NCBI RefSeq assembly: GCF_008254045.1 | Contig: NZ_CP042425.1 | Location: 1,364,001 to 1,428,000 of the forward strand | Length of the DNA stretch: 64,000 nucleotides | Direction of reading: 5' to 3' | From: Limnoglobus roseus | GTDB lineage: Bacteria; Planctomycetota; Planctomycetia; Gemmatales; Gemmataceae | Shown: one piece after another, positions 1-8,506 of the stretch | How positions within the stretch are numbered: position 1 is the first letter of the stretch | Layout: the number at the start of each line of letters is the position of its first letter | Notes under the pieces: model-generated | What the model was told of the DNA's origin: nothing | Database searches by the model: none | The model's input: the letters and a program-made list of their open reading frames with translations, nothing else | Program-made: the position numbers and the translations under genes

Positions 1-48
1 GTAGTGCTTGGTGAGTTTGTCGATGGTAAAGATGTACCGCTCGCCCAT
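1..48 (-). CDS. Probable ABC-F ATPase, N-terminus only
   Basis: The minus strand opens with ATG at 48 and encodes 16 residues, MGERYIFTIDKLTKHY, before the window ends. This short start resembles the N-terminus of ABC-F proteins (EttA-like translational throttle ATPases), in which a (Y/F)IFT(I/M) segment leads into the first nucleotide-binding domain. No Walker motif lies inside the window, so the family call rests on 16 residues. Another cytosolic ABC ATPase is possible. Confidence 0.4.
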   Translation of the reverse strand, partial: MGERYIFTIDKLTKHY

Positions 49-171
49 GTCCTGCCGCTCCGTAGGGGATAGGGGAATGATATACGACGGCGGCGAGATG
101 CATCTGTTGCACCGCGGTGGGTAGCGTGGGAAGATGGCGGTGAGTATTCGGCGGCCGAGTAGAAAGCACCG

Positions 172-672
172 ATGGGCACGACGTACCACTACGCCAATCT
201 GACGAAACAAGAGTGGTTCTCCACGGACGCCCTCGGCGGGAGTGCCAAGTTGAGAGGGCTGGGCCTCAACTTGACCGCCCGTGCTTTCGACCTGTTGTTC
301 ATCGCAGGGCTTGCTCCAGCGACCGTAACCGATCCCGTTCGGCCGGGCCGTTGGGTGGGTGACGTGGTCGTTATCATCGGCGATACGGACGAGAACTGGC
401 TACGGTACAACGATGAGTTCGCCGACCTGACGGCCGATGTCATCCTGCTTGTTCATACCTGCGATGGATTCGACCGAATCGCGTCAGCCGCCGAGGAATA
501 CGACGCCCTTTTCATGCAAGTCTGCCATATCGTTTCAACAGGTCAGGCTCCAGAACTCGAATCGCAAATGAAGCAGCGGTTCGGGACAAGTCTCCGGCAG
601 CGGTACAAGGAGTTGTGCCAGAACAACAGATGGTTCAAGCCAAAAGATGTAGCGAGGCCGGGAGAGAAATAG
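172..672 (+). CDS. Conserved hypothetical protein, 166 aa
   Basis: A 166-residue soluble protein starting MGTTYHYANLTKQEWF, with no signal peptide or membrane segment. It has a mixed alpha/beta pattern with a hydrophobic strand (GRWVGDVVVIIGD) at about residues 62-74. The HYANLT...EWFSTDALGG start and the GRW.GD...GD pattern recall small conserved proteins of Gemmata-type planctomycetes, from memory only. The C-terminal third is charged and helical. It is divergent from the ABC-F fragment and convergent with the dehydrogenase at 919-3897. Function unknown. Confidence 0.6.
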   Translation: MGTTYHYANLTKQEWFSTDALGGSAKLRGLGLNLTARAFDLLFIAGLAPATVTDPVRPGRWVGDVVVIIGDTDENWLRYNDEFADLTADVILLVHTCDGFDRIASAAEEYDALFMQVCHIVSTGQAPELESQMKQRFGTSLRQRYKELCQNNRWFKPKDVARPGEK

Positions 673-712
673 ATACCGCGGTGTTTGTGGTGTCCGACTG
701 GTGGAGGTCTTG

Positions 713-900
713 AGCCGCGGAGCGGCGGTAGTCGTTAGCCAGGGGCGCTAGCCTCTGGTCATCGTGCCAAATGTTCAAGCCCCGGAGGGGCGGCGGAGGC
801 CTGATCGCCCCTCCGGGGCTGTGGTGTTGGGTGTTGGGTGTTGGGTGGCGGGTTCCAGGGGCTGAGGCCCCTGGCTAACGACTACTGCCGCTCCGCGGCT
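713..900. repeat. Nested inverted-repeat element between convergent genes
   Basis: Outer arms 713-746 and 867-900 are 34-bp inverted repeats with one mismatch. Inside them a perfect 14-bp inverted repeat (778-791 and 807-820) forms a GC-rich hairpin. Next to it is a short tandem run of GTGTTGG units (about 822-846). The inner ends of both outer arms (about 739-758 and 855-874) are themselves near-palindromic. The element fills the gap between two convergent genes, so it may act as a bidirectional terminator or be a MITE/REP-like mobile repeat. Confidence 0.7.
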
Positions 901-918
901 GAAAAGCAAGCGAAGTCC

Positions 919-3897
919 TCATTTCCGCCCCGCCAAGTACGCCAGCACGTCCGCCGCCTCCTGAGGCGTAAAGTCCTTCAGCAGTCCCTCCGGCATAATC
1001 GAGGTGCGCGAGGCGTCGAGTGATTCCACGTCGTCGGCCGCGACGGTCGTGAGTTTGTTCTGGGCGTCCTTCAGCACCACCTCTTTCGCGTCCCGTTTCA
1101 CGACGAGGCCGGTGATGCTGCGGCCGTCGAGCGTGCGCAAGAGGTACGACTGAAACTGCGGCTCGATCCGCCGCGACGGGTCGAGGATACTTTCCAGCAG
1201 TTGCTCGCGGGTACGGGTCTTGGCGATCTGCGACAGGTCGGGGCCGACGTCCTGCCCCTTGCCGTCGATCTTGTGACAGTTGACGCACTGAGACCGCGTC
1301 ACGGCGAACAGCTTCGCCCCGTTCGCGGCGTCGCCGGTCAGCGACAGGATCGCCCGTGGTCGCGGGTTACTTCCGAGCGTCGGCGGCTTGTTCGGGTCGG
1401 GGAAGTATCCGCCGAGTAGGTCGGTGGCGAAGCTGCCGCACAGCGGTTGGGTGGCCGCCGTCCGTACCCGGTTCGACTCGTCCGGCGACAGCGTTCCCCG
1501 GCCGACGGCGCGGGCGATTCTCAGTGCGTCGTCGGATTGCTTGAGGCGTTCCGCAAGCTTGGTCGGCTCGGTCGGGATGTTGGCCGCGGCCGGTTCTCGG
1601 CCCGGCTTCAGCGAGACGATCCAGTCCCGCACCAACTTCAGCCCCGTTTCGTCGGGGAAGTCGCTGCCGAGGTGGGGCATCCGGCCGCTGCCGAACTTCG
1701 ACATGCGGTAGTACATCACGCTCCGCTCCGGGTCTCCGGGGGCCAGGATGCGGGCGTCAGGAATCTCGAACCCGCCGCGGGTCGGCTTCGCGTCCCAGAG
1801 GTTCGTGTTCTTCACGTCGGCGTTGAAATTGATGTGGAACTCGACCGAACCGCCGCCGCCGAAGATGTGACAACTGCCGCAATTCGCGTTCAGGTACGAC
1901 CGGGCGCGGTCGTTGAGCGATTGCTTCTCGTCGGCGGGGTCGGCGTACTTTTTCAGCTTCTTCACGTCGGCGGCCGTGAACGACGGCAGTGGCTTCTCGG
2001 CCTTGTCCACGCGGTTCAGCAGCCCGAACTCGCCCAAGAATGTCAGTTGGTTCGTGCCGTCGGGGCGGTCGCGGTTGAGTTGCTCGCGGTTGAAGCCGAG
2101 CGTGTACCCGGCCCAGGCGTTGTGGCACTGGCCGCACTGCACTCGGCTGGCGAACGTCCACGTCTGTGGCCGCACGCCGCCGAAGATCGGGTCCTTCACG
2201 CGGAAAGACTTCTCCGCACCGTCGGCCGGTACAAGGTCGGCGTCGGTCTGGTCGTCGCGCCAGGCGTAGGTGTAACCCTGGATCGCGTCGCCGTCGAAGT
2301 GCAGGATTTGCGTCTCGACCCGCTTGCGGCTGGCCGGGTTGCCGCGTTCCATCTCCAACGACAGCGTCTTCACCAGCACGCCGTCTTTTGGCAGGTGCAT
2401 GTGAATCTTGTTCCAGTCCACGTCGTTGCCGACGGCCTTGCGGTTGTCGTAGTCGGTGGCGGTCGAGTTCCCCGGCAGCGCGAGGAGGTACTCGGTGGTC
2501 GCGTAGTCCTGCCACTGGTGAGCGTTGACCTCGAAGGGGTACACGCCCTCGGCCGGCTGGTTCGCCTTCGCGTCGCGGTAGAGGCCGGACTGCGAGAGGG
2601 TGCGCGGGAACTTCGTCGGGTCGATGCTCGCGGCGTCGTTCTTGGCGAAGGCGTGAACGCGGCCGGTGTCGTAGTCGAGCAGGTACAGTTCGCCGTCGTT
2701 GTCCTCGCCGAAGGCGATAATGCGCACCTGCGGGGCGGTGAGTTCGTCCAACGACACGAGTTCCGTGCCGGTGATCGTCGCGGCCCAGATGCGGCGGGTC
2801 ATCCAGTCGCCGAAGACGTACTTGCCCACCAACTCCGGGAACTTCTTGCCGCGGTAGACGTAGCCGCCGGTGACGCTCGCGGCGATGGTGTGCGACAGTT
2901 CGATCACCGGCGGGCGGATCGGCGTCGGGCCGAGTTTCTCGGTGGTGTTCACCGCCTGCCGGGCTTCGACGACGCTCCAACCGTAGTTGCCGCCCCTCTC
3001 GACCTTGTGAACCATCTCCCACGCTTCCCACCCCACGTCGCCGGCCCACAGGTCGCCGGTGGCGCGGTCGAAGCTGAACCGCCACGGGTTGCGGAACCCG
3101 TAGGCCCACACCTCGCCGCGGCTCGCCTTGCCGTTGTGCGTCTGGCCGACGAACGGGTTGTCCTTCGGGATCGCGTAGTTCTTCCCGGCGTCTTTGTGGT
3201 GAACGTCGATCCGATGGATCGACGCGAGCAGGTCGGAGATGTCTTGCCCGGTCTTGAACTTGTCCGGCGGGTTCGGGTCGGCCGCGTCGCCGCTGGAGAC
3301 GTAGAGGTAGCCGTCCGGGCCGAAGTGCAGGTCGCCGCCGTTGTGCCCGCCCTGCGGGAAGGTGAACACGATTTCCTCACTCGCCGCATCCACCGTCGGC
3401 GGCGTGTCGGCCTTCACCGTGAACCGCGACACGCGACTGCCGTCCGCCAGGTTCGGCTTCCCGTCCTGCCGCACGGTGTAGCAGACGTAGCAGAAGCGGT
3501 TCGTCGCGAAGTTTGGGTCGAAGACGAAGCCGTAGGCGTTTTCGAAGTGGGTGGCGTCCTTCGTCTGCTTCGGCTTCGCGACCGCCTTCACGTCGAGGAA
3601 CAGTTCCGCCTTCGCGTCCGGCTTGTTCTCGAACGAGAAGATTTTGCCCCCCTGCTCGGCCACGAACAGCCGCGAGCCGCCGGGCTGCGGGGTCAGCAGC
3701 AGCGGGTGGTCAAACTTGAGGTTCGGAAACGGGACCGGCAGTTTGAACCGCGGCGGCGGCTCCGGACTGCCGACGATTTTCGACGTAGTCCACGGCTTGC
3801 GCTTCGCCGGGGCGTCGTCGCCGAGGAGCAGTACCGATCCAATGCCGACGAACGTGAACGTGGCGAGGCCGAAGATGCGAAGAAGGGAGCGGCGCAT
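919..3897 (-). CDS. Secreted glucose/sorbosone-type dehydrogenase fused to cytochrome c domains
   Basis: 992 residues from ATG 3897, chosen because MRRSLLRIFGLATFTFVGIG is a clear signal peptide; the open frame upstream is not needed. Residues about 50-430 form a PQQ-dependent sugar dehydrogenase-type beta-propeller (GGHNGGDLHFGPDGYLYVS; GNYGW). Three CxxCH haem sites follow: CGQCH near residue 586, CGSCH near 671 and CVNCH near 869. The last sits in the planctomycete haem-binding domain (TIGR02603 type), which runs to the end. By family it should oxidise a sugar or alcohol outside the cytoplasmic membrane and pass electrons through its own haems. Substrate unknown. It is divergent from the LRR gene. 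Confidence 0.85.
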   Translation of the reverse strand: MRRSLLRIFGLATFTFVGIGSVLLLGDDAPAKRKPWTTSKIVGSPEPPPRFKLPVPFPNLKFDHPLLLTPQPGGSRLFVAEQGGKIFSFENKPDAKAELFLDVKAVAKPKQTKDATHFENAYGFVFDPNFATNRFCYVCYTVRQDGKPNLADGSRVSRFTVKADTPPTVDAASEEIVFTFPQGGHNGGDLHFGPDGYLYVSSGDAADPNPPDKFKTGQDISDLLASIHRIDVHHKDAGKNYAIPKDNPFVGQTHNGKASRGEVWAYGFRNPWRFSFDRATGDLWAGDVGWEAWEMVHKVERGGNYGWSVVEARQAVNTTEKLGPTPIRPPVIELSHTIAASVTGGYVYRGKKFPELVGKYVFGDWMTRRIWAATITGTELVSLDELTAPQVRIIAFGEDNDGELYLLDYDTGRVHAFAKNDAASIDPTKFPRTLSQSGLYRDAKANQPAEGVYPFEVNAHQWQDYATTEYLLALPGNSTATDYDNRKAVGNDVDWNKIHMHLPKDGVLVKTLSLEMERGNPASRKRVETQILHFDGDAIQGYTYAWRDDQTDADLVPADGAEKSFRVKDPIFGGVRPQTWTFASRVQCGQCHNAWAGYTLGFNREQLNRDRPDGTNQLTFLGEFGLLNRVDKAEKPLPSFTAADVKKLKKYADPADEKQSLNDRARSYLNANCGSCHIFGGGGSVEFHINFNADVKNTNLWDAKPTRGGFEIPDARILAPGDPERSVMYYRMSKFGSGRMPHLGSDFPDETGLKLVRDWIVSLKPGREPAAANIPTEPTKLAERLKQSDDALRIARAVGRGTLSPDESNRVRTAATQPLCGSFATDLLGGYFPDPNKPPTLGSNPRPRAILSLTGDAANGAKLFAVTRSQCVNCHKIDGKGQDVGPDLSQIAKTRTREQLLESILDPSRRIEPQFQSYLLRTLDGRSITGLVVKRDAKEVVLKDAQNKLTTVAADDVESLDASRTSIMPEGLLKDFTPQEAADVLAYLAGRK

Positions 3898-4108
3898 CGG
3901 AGGAACCTGAGTGGGGAGACGGACACCGAGCGGGTGTGGGGGCATCATATGATCCGCGACCGGGACTGCCTCGACTTCGCCGCCGGACCGGGGTACGATC
4001 AACCGTGCCCATCGCCCGGTTCGCGCCGAGACTCCGTATCCGCCCGGAAATGGTCCCCCTCGGTCGAGCGAATACCTCTCACACGTTTCCGATCCCGGAG
4101 GGCCGATC

Positions 4109-5089
4109 ATGCCGCGTACCGTCAAGCGACTGCCGTTCTTGCTGCTCCTCGCCGCCGTGCCGAACCTGGCTCGGGCCGACGAGGCGAAGGTCGTGGAGTT
4201 GGTGCAATCTCACAAGGGTAAAATCACCCGCGACGACAAGGCCGAGGGAAAGCCGATCGTTAAAGTGGACGTCAGCGCGTCCGAAGTGACGGCCGACGAA
4301 CTGAAGCACCTCGCCGAACTCAAAAGTCTCCACTCGCTCAACGTCGGCGGCACCCGCATCGGCGACGAGGGGCTGAAGCAGATCGCAACGCTCACCACGC
4401 TCCGCACCCTCCGCATGGGCGGCACCCAGATGGGCGTGACCGCGGAGGGGTTCAAGGAACTCGCGAAGCTGACGGAATTGGAAACGCTCGGCGTGGACAA
4501 CATGAACGTGCGGAACGCCTGGCTGAAGGACTTGACCGGCCTCAAAAAGCTCAAGGCCATTTACCTCGAACGCGCCTTGGTCGGCGACGAGGGTGCGAAG
4601 ACGTTGCGGGACATTCCGAGCCTGGAAACGGTGTTGATCCAGAAGACCAGCCTCGGCGACGCCGGACTGAAGGCACTCGGCGAACTCCCCAACCTGAAAT
4701 ACCTGGATGCGTCCGTGACGAAAGTGACCGACGCCGGCGTGGAAGGCCTGACGGGGGCGAAGAAGTTGGAGGCACTCGACCTGTACGACACCAAGGTCAG
4801 CGATGCGGGGGCGGAACACCTGGCGAAGATCGAGACGCTGACGTATTTGAACCTCGATTACACCCAACTGACGGACGCCGGCCTGAAGCGGCTGAAGCGA
4901 CTCCCGAAACTCCGGCGGTTGCACCTCGGCAACACGAACGTCACCGATGCCGGCATCCCGGAACTCTACGGGATGACGACGCTGCAAACGCTGTCGATCA
5001 TGAGTTCCGACGCGACCCCGAAGGCGATTGCGGCCCTGCAGGAGAAGCTGCCCGACTGCCGGATCTACCACCGCGAAGGCCGGCCTTGA
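4109..5089 (+). CDS. Secreted leucine-rich-repeat protein
   Basis: 326 residues. A signal peptide (MPRTVKRLPFLLLLAAVPNLARA) is followed by about nine LRR units of roughly 24 residues with the pattern L..L..L....T.(V/I)(G/T)D.G(L/A)..(I/L), the bacterial type common in planctomycetes. The start is supported by GGAGG ten bases upstream. No catalytic domain is visible, so it is probably a periplasmic protein-protein or ligand binding scaffold. It is followed by the tRNA-Leu promoter and the left island boundary. Confidence 0.85.
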   Translation: MPRTVKRLPFLLLLAAVPNLARADEAKVVELVQSHKGKITRDDKAEGKPIVKVDVSASEVTADELKHLAELKSLHSLNVGGTRIGDEGLKQIATLTTLRTLRMGGTQMGVTAEGFKELAKLTELETLGVDNMNVRNAWLKDLTGLKKLKAIYLERALVGDEGAKTLRDIPSLETVLIQKTSLGDAGLKALGELPNLKYLDASVTKVTDAGVEGLTGAKKLEALDLYDTKVSDAGAEHLAKIETLTYLNLDYTQLTDAGLKRLKRLPKLRRLHLGNTNVTDAGIPELYGMTTLQTLSIMSSDATPKAIAALQEKLPDCRIYHREGRP

Positions 5090-5113
5090 CGAGCGTGCCG
5101 GCGGTCGTATCAT
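5086..5113 (+). promoter_or_regulatory. Native tRNA-Leu promoter, now facing into the island
   Basis: TTGACG at 5086-5091 and TATCAT at 5108-5113 are separated by 16 nt, a good sigma-70-like match. They overlap the stop codon region of the LRR gene and precede the truncated tRNA-Leu at 5150. Before integration this was probably the promoter of the intact tRNA gene. Confidence 0.5.
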
Positions 5114-5149
5114 CCGAGTACCTGCCTAACGGCAATGGTCGCGGAAGTG

Positions 5150-5213
5150 GCGGAAGTGGCGGAACTGGCAGACGCGCCAGATTCAGGTTCTGGTACTCGC
5201 AAGGGTGTGGAGG
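5150..5213 (+). pseudogene. Truncated tRNA-Leu 5' fragment (left attachment site)
   Basis: Identical over 64 nt to the first 64 nt of the complete tRNA at 36343. It includes the acceptor 5' strand, D arm, full anticodon stem-loop with CAG and part of the variable arm. Identity stops just before the T loop, so no functional tRNA can form. A 9-bp duplication (GCGGAAGTG) directly precedes it at 5141-5149. Confidence 0.9.
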
Positions 5214-5318
5214 CTTCCCACACCCAACTCCTCTTCCTCAAAAACCCCTTGATTTCTAGTCTCCCTCGCCCTCGACCCGGGGTATCATCCGGGACCGAGC
5301 CGACGCCCAATATACCCG

Positions 5319-5365
5319 ATTCACTGCCCCGATCCAGCCGAATTCACTGCCCCATTCACTGCCCC
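5319..5365 (+). repeat. Three direct repeats ATTCACTGCCCC, left arm-type sites
   Basis: Copies at 5319-5330, 5342-5353 and 5354-5365, all in the same orientation, about 105-150 bp inside the left attachment repeat. The same 12-mer occurs twice near the right end. Placement flanking both cores fits arm-type binding sites of the tyrosine integrase. Confidence 0.6.
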
Positions 5366-5622
5366 GCGGATCCTTACTTCAAGCCCCACTCCCCTTCAGC
5401 ACCATCTCCGGAGCCGTCGCCCGCTCCCGCTTCTCCTCGCCCCCGCAAGGCCGCGACTCAGCGACGAGGTTGGCGGCGATCCTCTTGCTTGTTCGATCTA
5501 CTCGTTCCGCTTCCCAATCGGAAGGCGGGTCAAGTCCGAAGACACGATCGCCCTAGGCAATTCTGTTTGCCCTCGTTTCCATGACCGCTTACGCTGAGGT
5601 TAGATTTACCCGGAGGCATCCC

Positions 5623-5898
5623 ATGCTCCCCCTCCTTCTCTCGGCGTTTGTTACCGTCCCAAATTCGCCGCAGGTGATCTATGTTGACGACATGGTCGGG
5701 TTCGACCGTGTCCGCCGCCTTCAGACTCTCGCGAGTGGCCCCCTAACGGTTCCCGCTTCTACAGTCGGCCCCCTCCTTCGCATGGTGGAGGAACAACTCG
5801 TCGCCCTGAAAGCACAGGGCGATCTTGTCGATCCACAAGAAGTCGAGGCCACGCAGCAAATAATCGAGAAATTGAAAGCCCAGCAGAAGACGAAGTGA
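5623..5898 (+). CDS. Small secreted or exported hypothetical protein, 91 aa
   Basis: The start at 5623 (MLPLLLSAFVTVP) is preferred over the upstream ATG because GGAGG lies at 5612-5616 and the peptide then begins with a short hydrophobic signal-like segment. The rest is a charged helical tail (VEEQLVALKAQGDLVDPQEV) rich in Glu, Gln and Lys. It is the first gene inside the left island boundary and reads into the island. No family recognised. Confidence 0.5.
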   Translation: MLPLLLSAFVTVPNSPQVIYVDDMVGFDRVRRLQTLASGPLTVPASTVGPLLRMVEEQLVALKAQGDLVDPQEVEATQQIIEKLKAQQKTK

Positions 5899-5990
5899 AC
5901 CTGGAGCCTTGAACCGATGTGGTCGTCTTTCACACTCTCGGTGCCGGCCCCGCTGAACGTCAACGAGTGCGGCGAAGGAAAATATTGAGC

Positions 5991-6329
5991 ATGATGCGAA
6001 AACGGAAGTGGTTGCTGCTCCTGTTGGCCGTCCTGACAGGGACCTCCGTATTTGCGATTCTTTGGTGGCAGGCAGAGTACCCCTCGCGTCCGGCCCTGAA
6101 GTCGCAAGGGGAGCGGATGATCGCCGCCGTGGAACGGTATCGGACACAACACGGTGAGTACCCGGCGACGTTGGAAGATGCGGGGATCACGCCGCCGTCG
6201 CACGGCTACGGACCGTGGCAGTACGGTCACAACGACAATTCCTTTTGGTTGATTGTCGGCGACTACGGGAAGGACTGGTTCGTGCTGTCCTACGTCAGCG
6301 GCGACCGCGGCTGGTATCTGGACCACTAG
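5991..6329 (+). CDS. Membrane-anchored small protein, pseudopilin-like C-terminus
   Basis: 112 residues from ATG 5991 (MMRKRKWLLLLLAVLTG), with an AAGGA-type ribosome site about 12 bases upstream. One N-terminal membrane helix is followed by a periplasmic region containing GERMIAAVERYRTQHGEYP, a pattern shared with globular parts of type II secretion pseudopilins, and a short beta-rich tail ending GWYLDH. It lies 92 bases after the preceding small gene on the same strand. Function unknown. Confidence 0.6.
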   Translation: MMRKRKWLLLLLAVLTGTSVFAILWWQAEYPSRPALKSQGERMIAAVERYRTQHGEYPATLEDAGITPPSHGYGPWQYGHNDNSFWLIVGDYGKDWFVLSYVSGDRGWYLDH

Positions 6330-6802
6330 CCGACGGCCTTCAGAAGCTACGCCCGACTCGACTTCATCGCCTACTTCGTCTTCGACGCCCCCTCACTGTG
6401 GGGTCGGCCCCGCCGCTGGCGGCCCTCTTCGCGACCCAGACCCCACGGGGGCGGGGACCATCCCCGCCCCCGCTTATTCTCCTACTCCGACGCCCCGCCC
6501 GAGCCGCTCCAGAGGCAGAGGAGAAAAATACCACCGATTGTTGATCGACTTTGTCACATATCGACTTGCGACACTGGAACTGATGAGATAACGATCCGAA
6601 TGACCTCTGAGGAGAATCCGATTCTCCACCCAAGTCGAAGGCTATCAGGGCCTCCAGGGCCGCCCTGGTGGCCTCCGATAACCTCTCCCCGCCTACGCCG
6701 GGGTAATCGCCTCCCCGACCCCTTCCCCGTCGCCTCGCGTCAGCGAGGGACCCCACCCCACAGTTCACCGCTTCTCTTCACCCTCTTACCCCCAAGACTC
6801 TG
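6330..6802. other. Gene-free stretch rich in palindromes
   Basis: No convincing coding frame. It holds a perfect 12-bp stem at 6446-6457/6461-6472 followed by CTTATT (terminator-like), a short palindrome near 6612-6628 and a long imperfect hairpin at about 6640-6680. The remainder shows nothing recognisable. Confidence 0.5.
6446..6478 (+). terminator. GC-rich hairpin terminator
   Basis: Perfect 12-bp stem CGGGGGCGGGGA (6446-6457) with TCCCCGCCCCCG (6461-6472), a 3-nt loop and a short T-containing tail. It lies 117 bp downstream of the membrane protein gene ending at 6329. Confidence 0.5.
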
Positions 6803-7801
6803 ATGAACCTCGACATCTTCTCCCTCCGCTACGCCGCCGCCCTCCGTTCCGCGGACCGTGCCGCCGAGCGGGTCCAGTACGGCAAGCGTTCCGGCGTCAA
6901 CCTGGGCCTCGGCCCCATCCGCGAGGGCCTCCGCGACGCCCTCGGCGATAAGATCGGCGTCAACTTCGACCCCCTCGTCGAAGACGGCGAGGTTCGAGTG
7001 GTGGACCCGCCCACGCCGACCCAAGCGGCTTCTGCATCGAACCTCCGCGACATCGTCCGCGGCGTCTTCAAGGGCCACCCCTCGGTCGATTACGACAACG
7101 GCCTCGGCGTTGGCCTCCCGGGACGGCGACTCCTCCGCGTTCACACCCCGGACTACGACCGCACGGCTCACATCGACTTCTTCAACGACGTGGACCCCGA
7201 CCGCAAGGGCGCGGACAAGCGGGCCGTGTCCTCCGGCAAGCGCGTCCGCGAGGGCACGTTCGACTTCGTCCGCCACCTCTCCCAGCTCGCGTCGAAGCTC
7301 CACGCCGAGGACTACGCGGTCAGTTACACGGCCCCCTCGGATCGACGGCGGAGCCGCCTCTACTCCCACGCCCTGACCCGAGCGGGGTTCATCCCCGACG
7401 CACCGACGGGCGACCGCGACTACTACTGGCGACCCAAGAACCAAGTCCCCGAGGACGAACGCGCGGGCCGTCTCGCCGCTCACGCGAATCGCCTCGCGGG
7501 CGACACGAAGACGCCGGAGCGACTCGGCCGCGCGTACCGCGACGCCCTCCGGTACGGGGCCGCCGAGGAGAAGGCGAAGCCGCGGTTCGTCGCCCCAGGG
7601 GAGATGCAGAGCGCGATGGCCCTGGGGCGGATCGCCGAAGCCGCGTACCGCGGGGGGCAGGCGATCGAGTACGTGACCCCGTCCGACCCGTCGGTCGCCG
7701 CGAACTCCGCGAAGGCGATGGAGAAGGCGGGGTTCGAGCGGGACACCAAAGCGAACGGGAACGTCGAGCGGTGGGTGCCGACGGCGACGCCGGGGCGGTA
7801 G
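6803..7801 (+). CDS. Island protein with two copies of a GNAT-like repeat domain
   Basis: 332 residues, no signal or membrane segment, strongly charged. Two regions follow the same plan: a helix, then a strand ending in (V/I)(S/E)Y.(A/T)PSD, then a helix ending in (R/K)AGF. One is at about residues 164-210 (AVSYTAPSD...LTRAGF) and one at about 273-320 (AIEYVTPSD...MEKAGF). The order strand-helix-AGF resembles the C-terminal half of GNAT acetyltransferases, but no acetyl-CoA loop is clear. The same unit forms most of the proteins at 22128-22487 and 31551-31919. Unknown role. Confidence 0.65.
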   Translation: MNLDIFSLRYAAALRSADRAAERVQYGKRSGVNLGLGPIREGLRDALGDKIGVNFDPLVEDGEVRVVDPPTPTQAASASNLRDIVRGVFKGHPSVDYDNGLGVGLPGRRLLRVHTPDYDRTAHIDFFNDVDPDRKGADKRAVSSGKRVREGTFDFVRHLSQLASKLHAEDYAVSYTAPSDRRRSRLYSHALTRAGFIPDAPTGDRDYYWRPKNQVPEDERAGRLAAHANRLAGDTKTPERLGRAYRDALRYGAAEEKAKPRFVAPGEMQSAMALGRIAEAAYRGGQAIEYVTPSDPSVAANSAKAMEKAGFERDTKANGNVERWVPTATPGR

Positions 7802-7833
7802 CCGCCCCGAGCCTTCGGTTCGGATTGCGGGAG

Positions 7834-8289
7834 TCAACCCTCATCGCCCGCGAGCTGGCTCAACTTCGCGAGCAACTCGTCGGTCGCTGCTTCCAACGGC
7901 TCGGCCTCGAACTTCTGACCGATCATCGCTCGCGTTAAGACCAGCCCTCGGATCATCTGCGTTCGCAACTCTTTCTCGCCTTCGACGGCATCATCGCACG
8001 CGCCCGCGATCAGTTTGCTCGCCTTCGAAGTCGTGCGGGCCGGGTCGATCGCGACGCCGAGCAGTTCTCCACAGCGGAGTCGAATCTCCCGGTCGCGGGG
8101 TGACTCGCGGCCGAACAGGTACGTCAGCGATCCGCCGAGGACGCCCGTAACGAGCATCGCCAGTTGGACGTAGACGGCCGTCAGGGCGAACTCGTCAAGG
8201 TTCTTGCCGTTTAGAACCATGATCCCCGGCGCGATGACGAGGAAGCCGAAGAGGAGCAAGACCGCGAAGACGCCTCGCGTGTAAGCCAT
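7834..8289 (-). CDS. Membrane protein with two transmembrane segments
   Basis: From ATG 8289 the product is 151 residues, with membrane helices at about 6-28 (VFAVLLLFGFLVIAPGIMV) and 38-60 (AVYVQLAMLVTGVLGG) and a cytosolic helical tail. The frame stays open to 8517, but a sigma-70-like promoter at 8463-8492 lies inside that extension. Translation should therefore begin below about 8455. An AAGGAG site near 8420-8425 hints at a non-ATG start closer to 8415. It lies just downstream of the XRE regulator gene on the same strand. Confidence 0.6.
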   Translation of the reverse strand: MAYTRGVFAVLLLFGFLVIAPGIMVLNGKNLDEFALTAVYVQLAMLVTGVLGGSLTYLFGRESPRDREIRLRCGELLGVAIDPARTTSKASKLIAGACDDAVEGEKELRTQMIRGLVLTRAMIGQKFEAEPLEAATDELLAKLSQLAGDEG

Positions 8290-8462
8290 CACGGTTGAGG
8301 CCCGATCGACGGACGCCAAGGGAACGCCCTTCACCCTTGATCCCGCGACGATGGTCAGGATGGATGCGGCAGCGGTTTCACGGGCCTTCTTGTCGATTGC
8401 GTAGTACGAGCGGATCGGGCTCCTTCGGGCCCGCCGGCGGATTGCCGACTGGGGCGAAGGAG

Positions 8463-8492
8463 AATATAGTCCGCAATAGGTACAATTGTCAA
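8463..8492 (-). promoter_or_regulatory. Sigma-70-like promoter for the two-TM membrane protein
   Basis: Minus strand TTGACA (8492-8487), 18-nt spacer, TATATT (8468-8463), a near-consensus promoter in a short AT-rich pocket. It lies just after the 3' end of the XRE regulator gene, so the membrane protein can be expressed independently and possibly under control of that regulator. Confidence 0.6.
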
Positions 8493-8506
8493 TGTTACAA
8501 AACGGT

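Noticed and set aside
1447..4221. 924-codon open frame on the plus strand opposite the dehydrogenase
   Set aside because: It is the antisense shadow of a well-supported high-GC gene. Its translation is low-complexity Val/Arg/Ala and lacks any domain.
5150..5240. Left tRNA-Leu copy as a functional tRNA
   Set aside because: The T arm and the 3' acceptor strand are missing after the 64-nt identity.
6364..6768. Minus-strand frame in the palindromic intergenic region
   Set aside because: It crosses several perfect hairpins, is Gly/Arg-rich and lacks a ribosome site.
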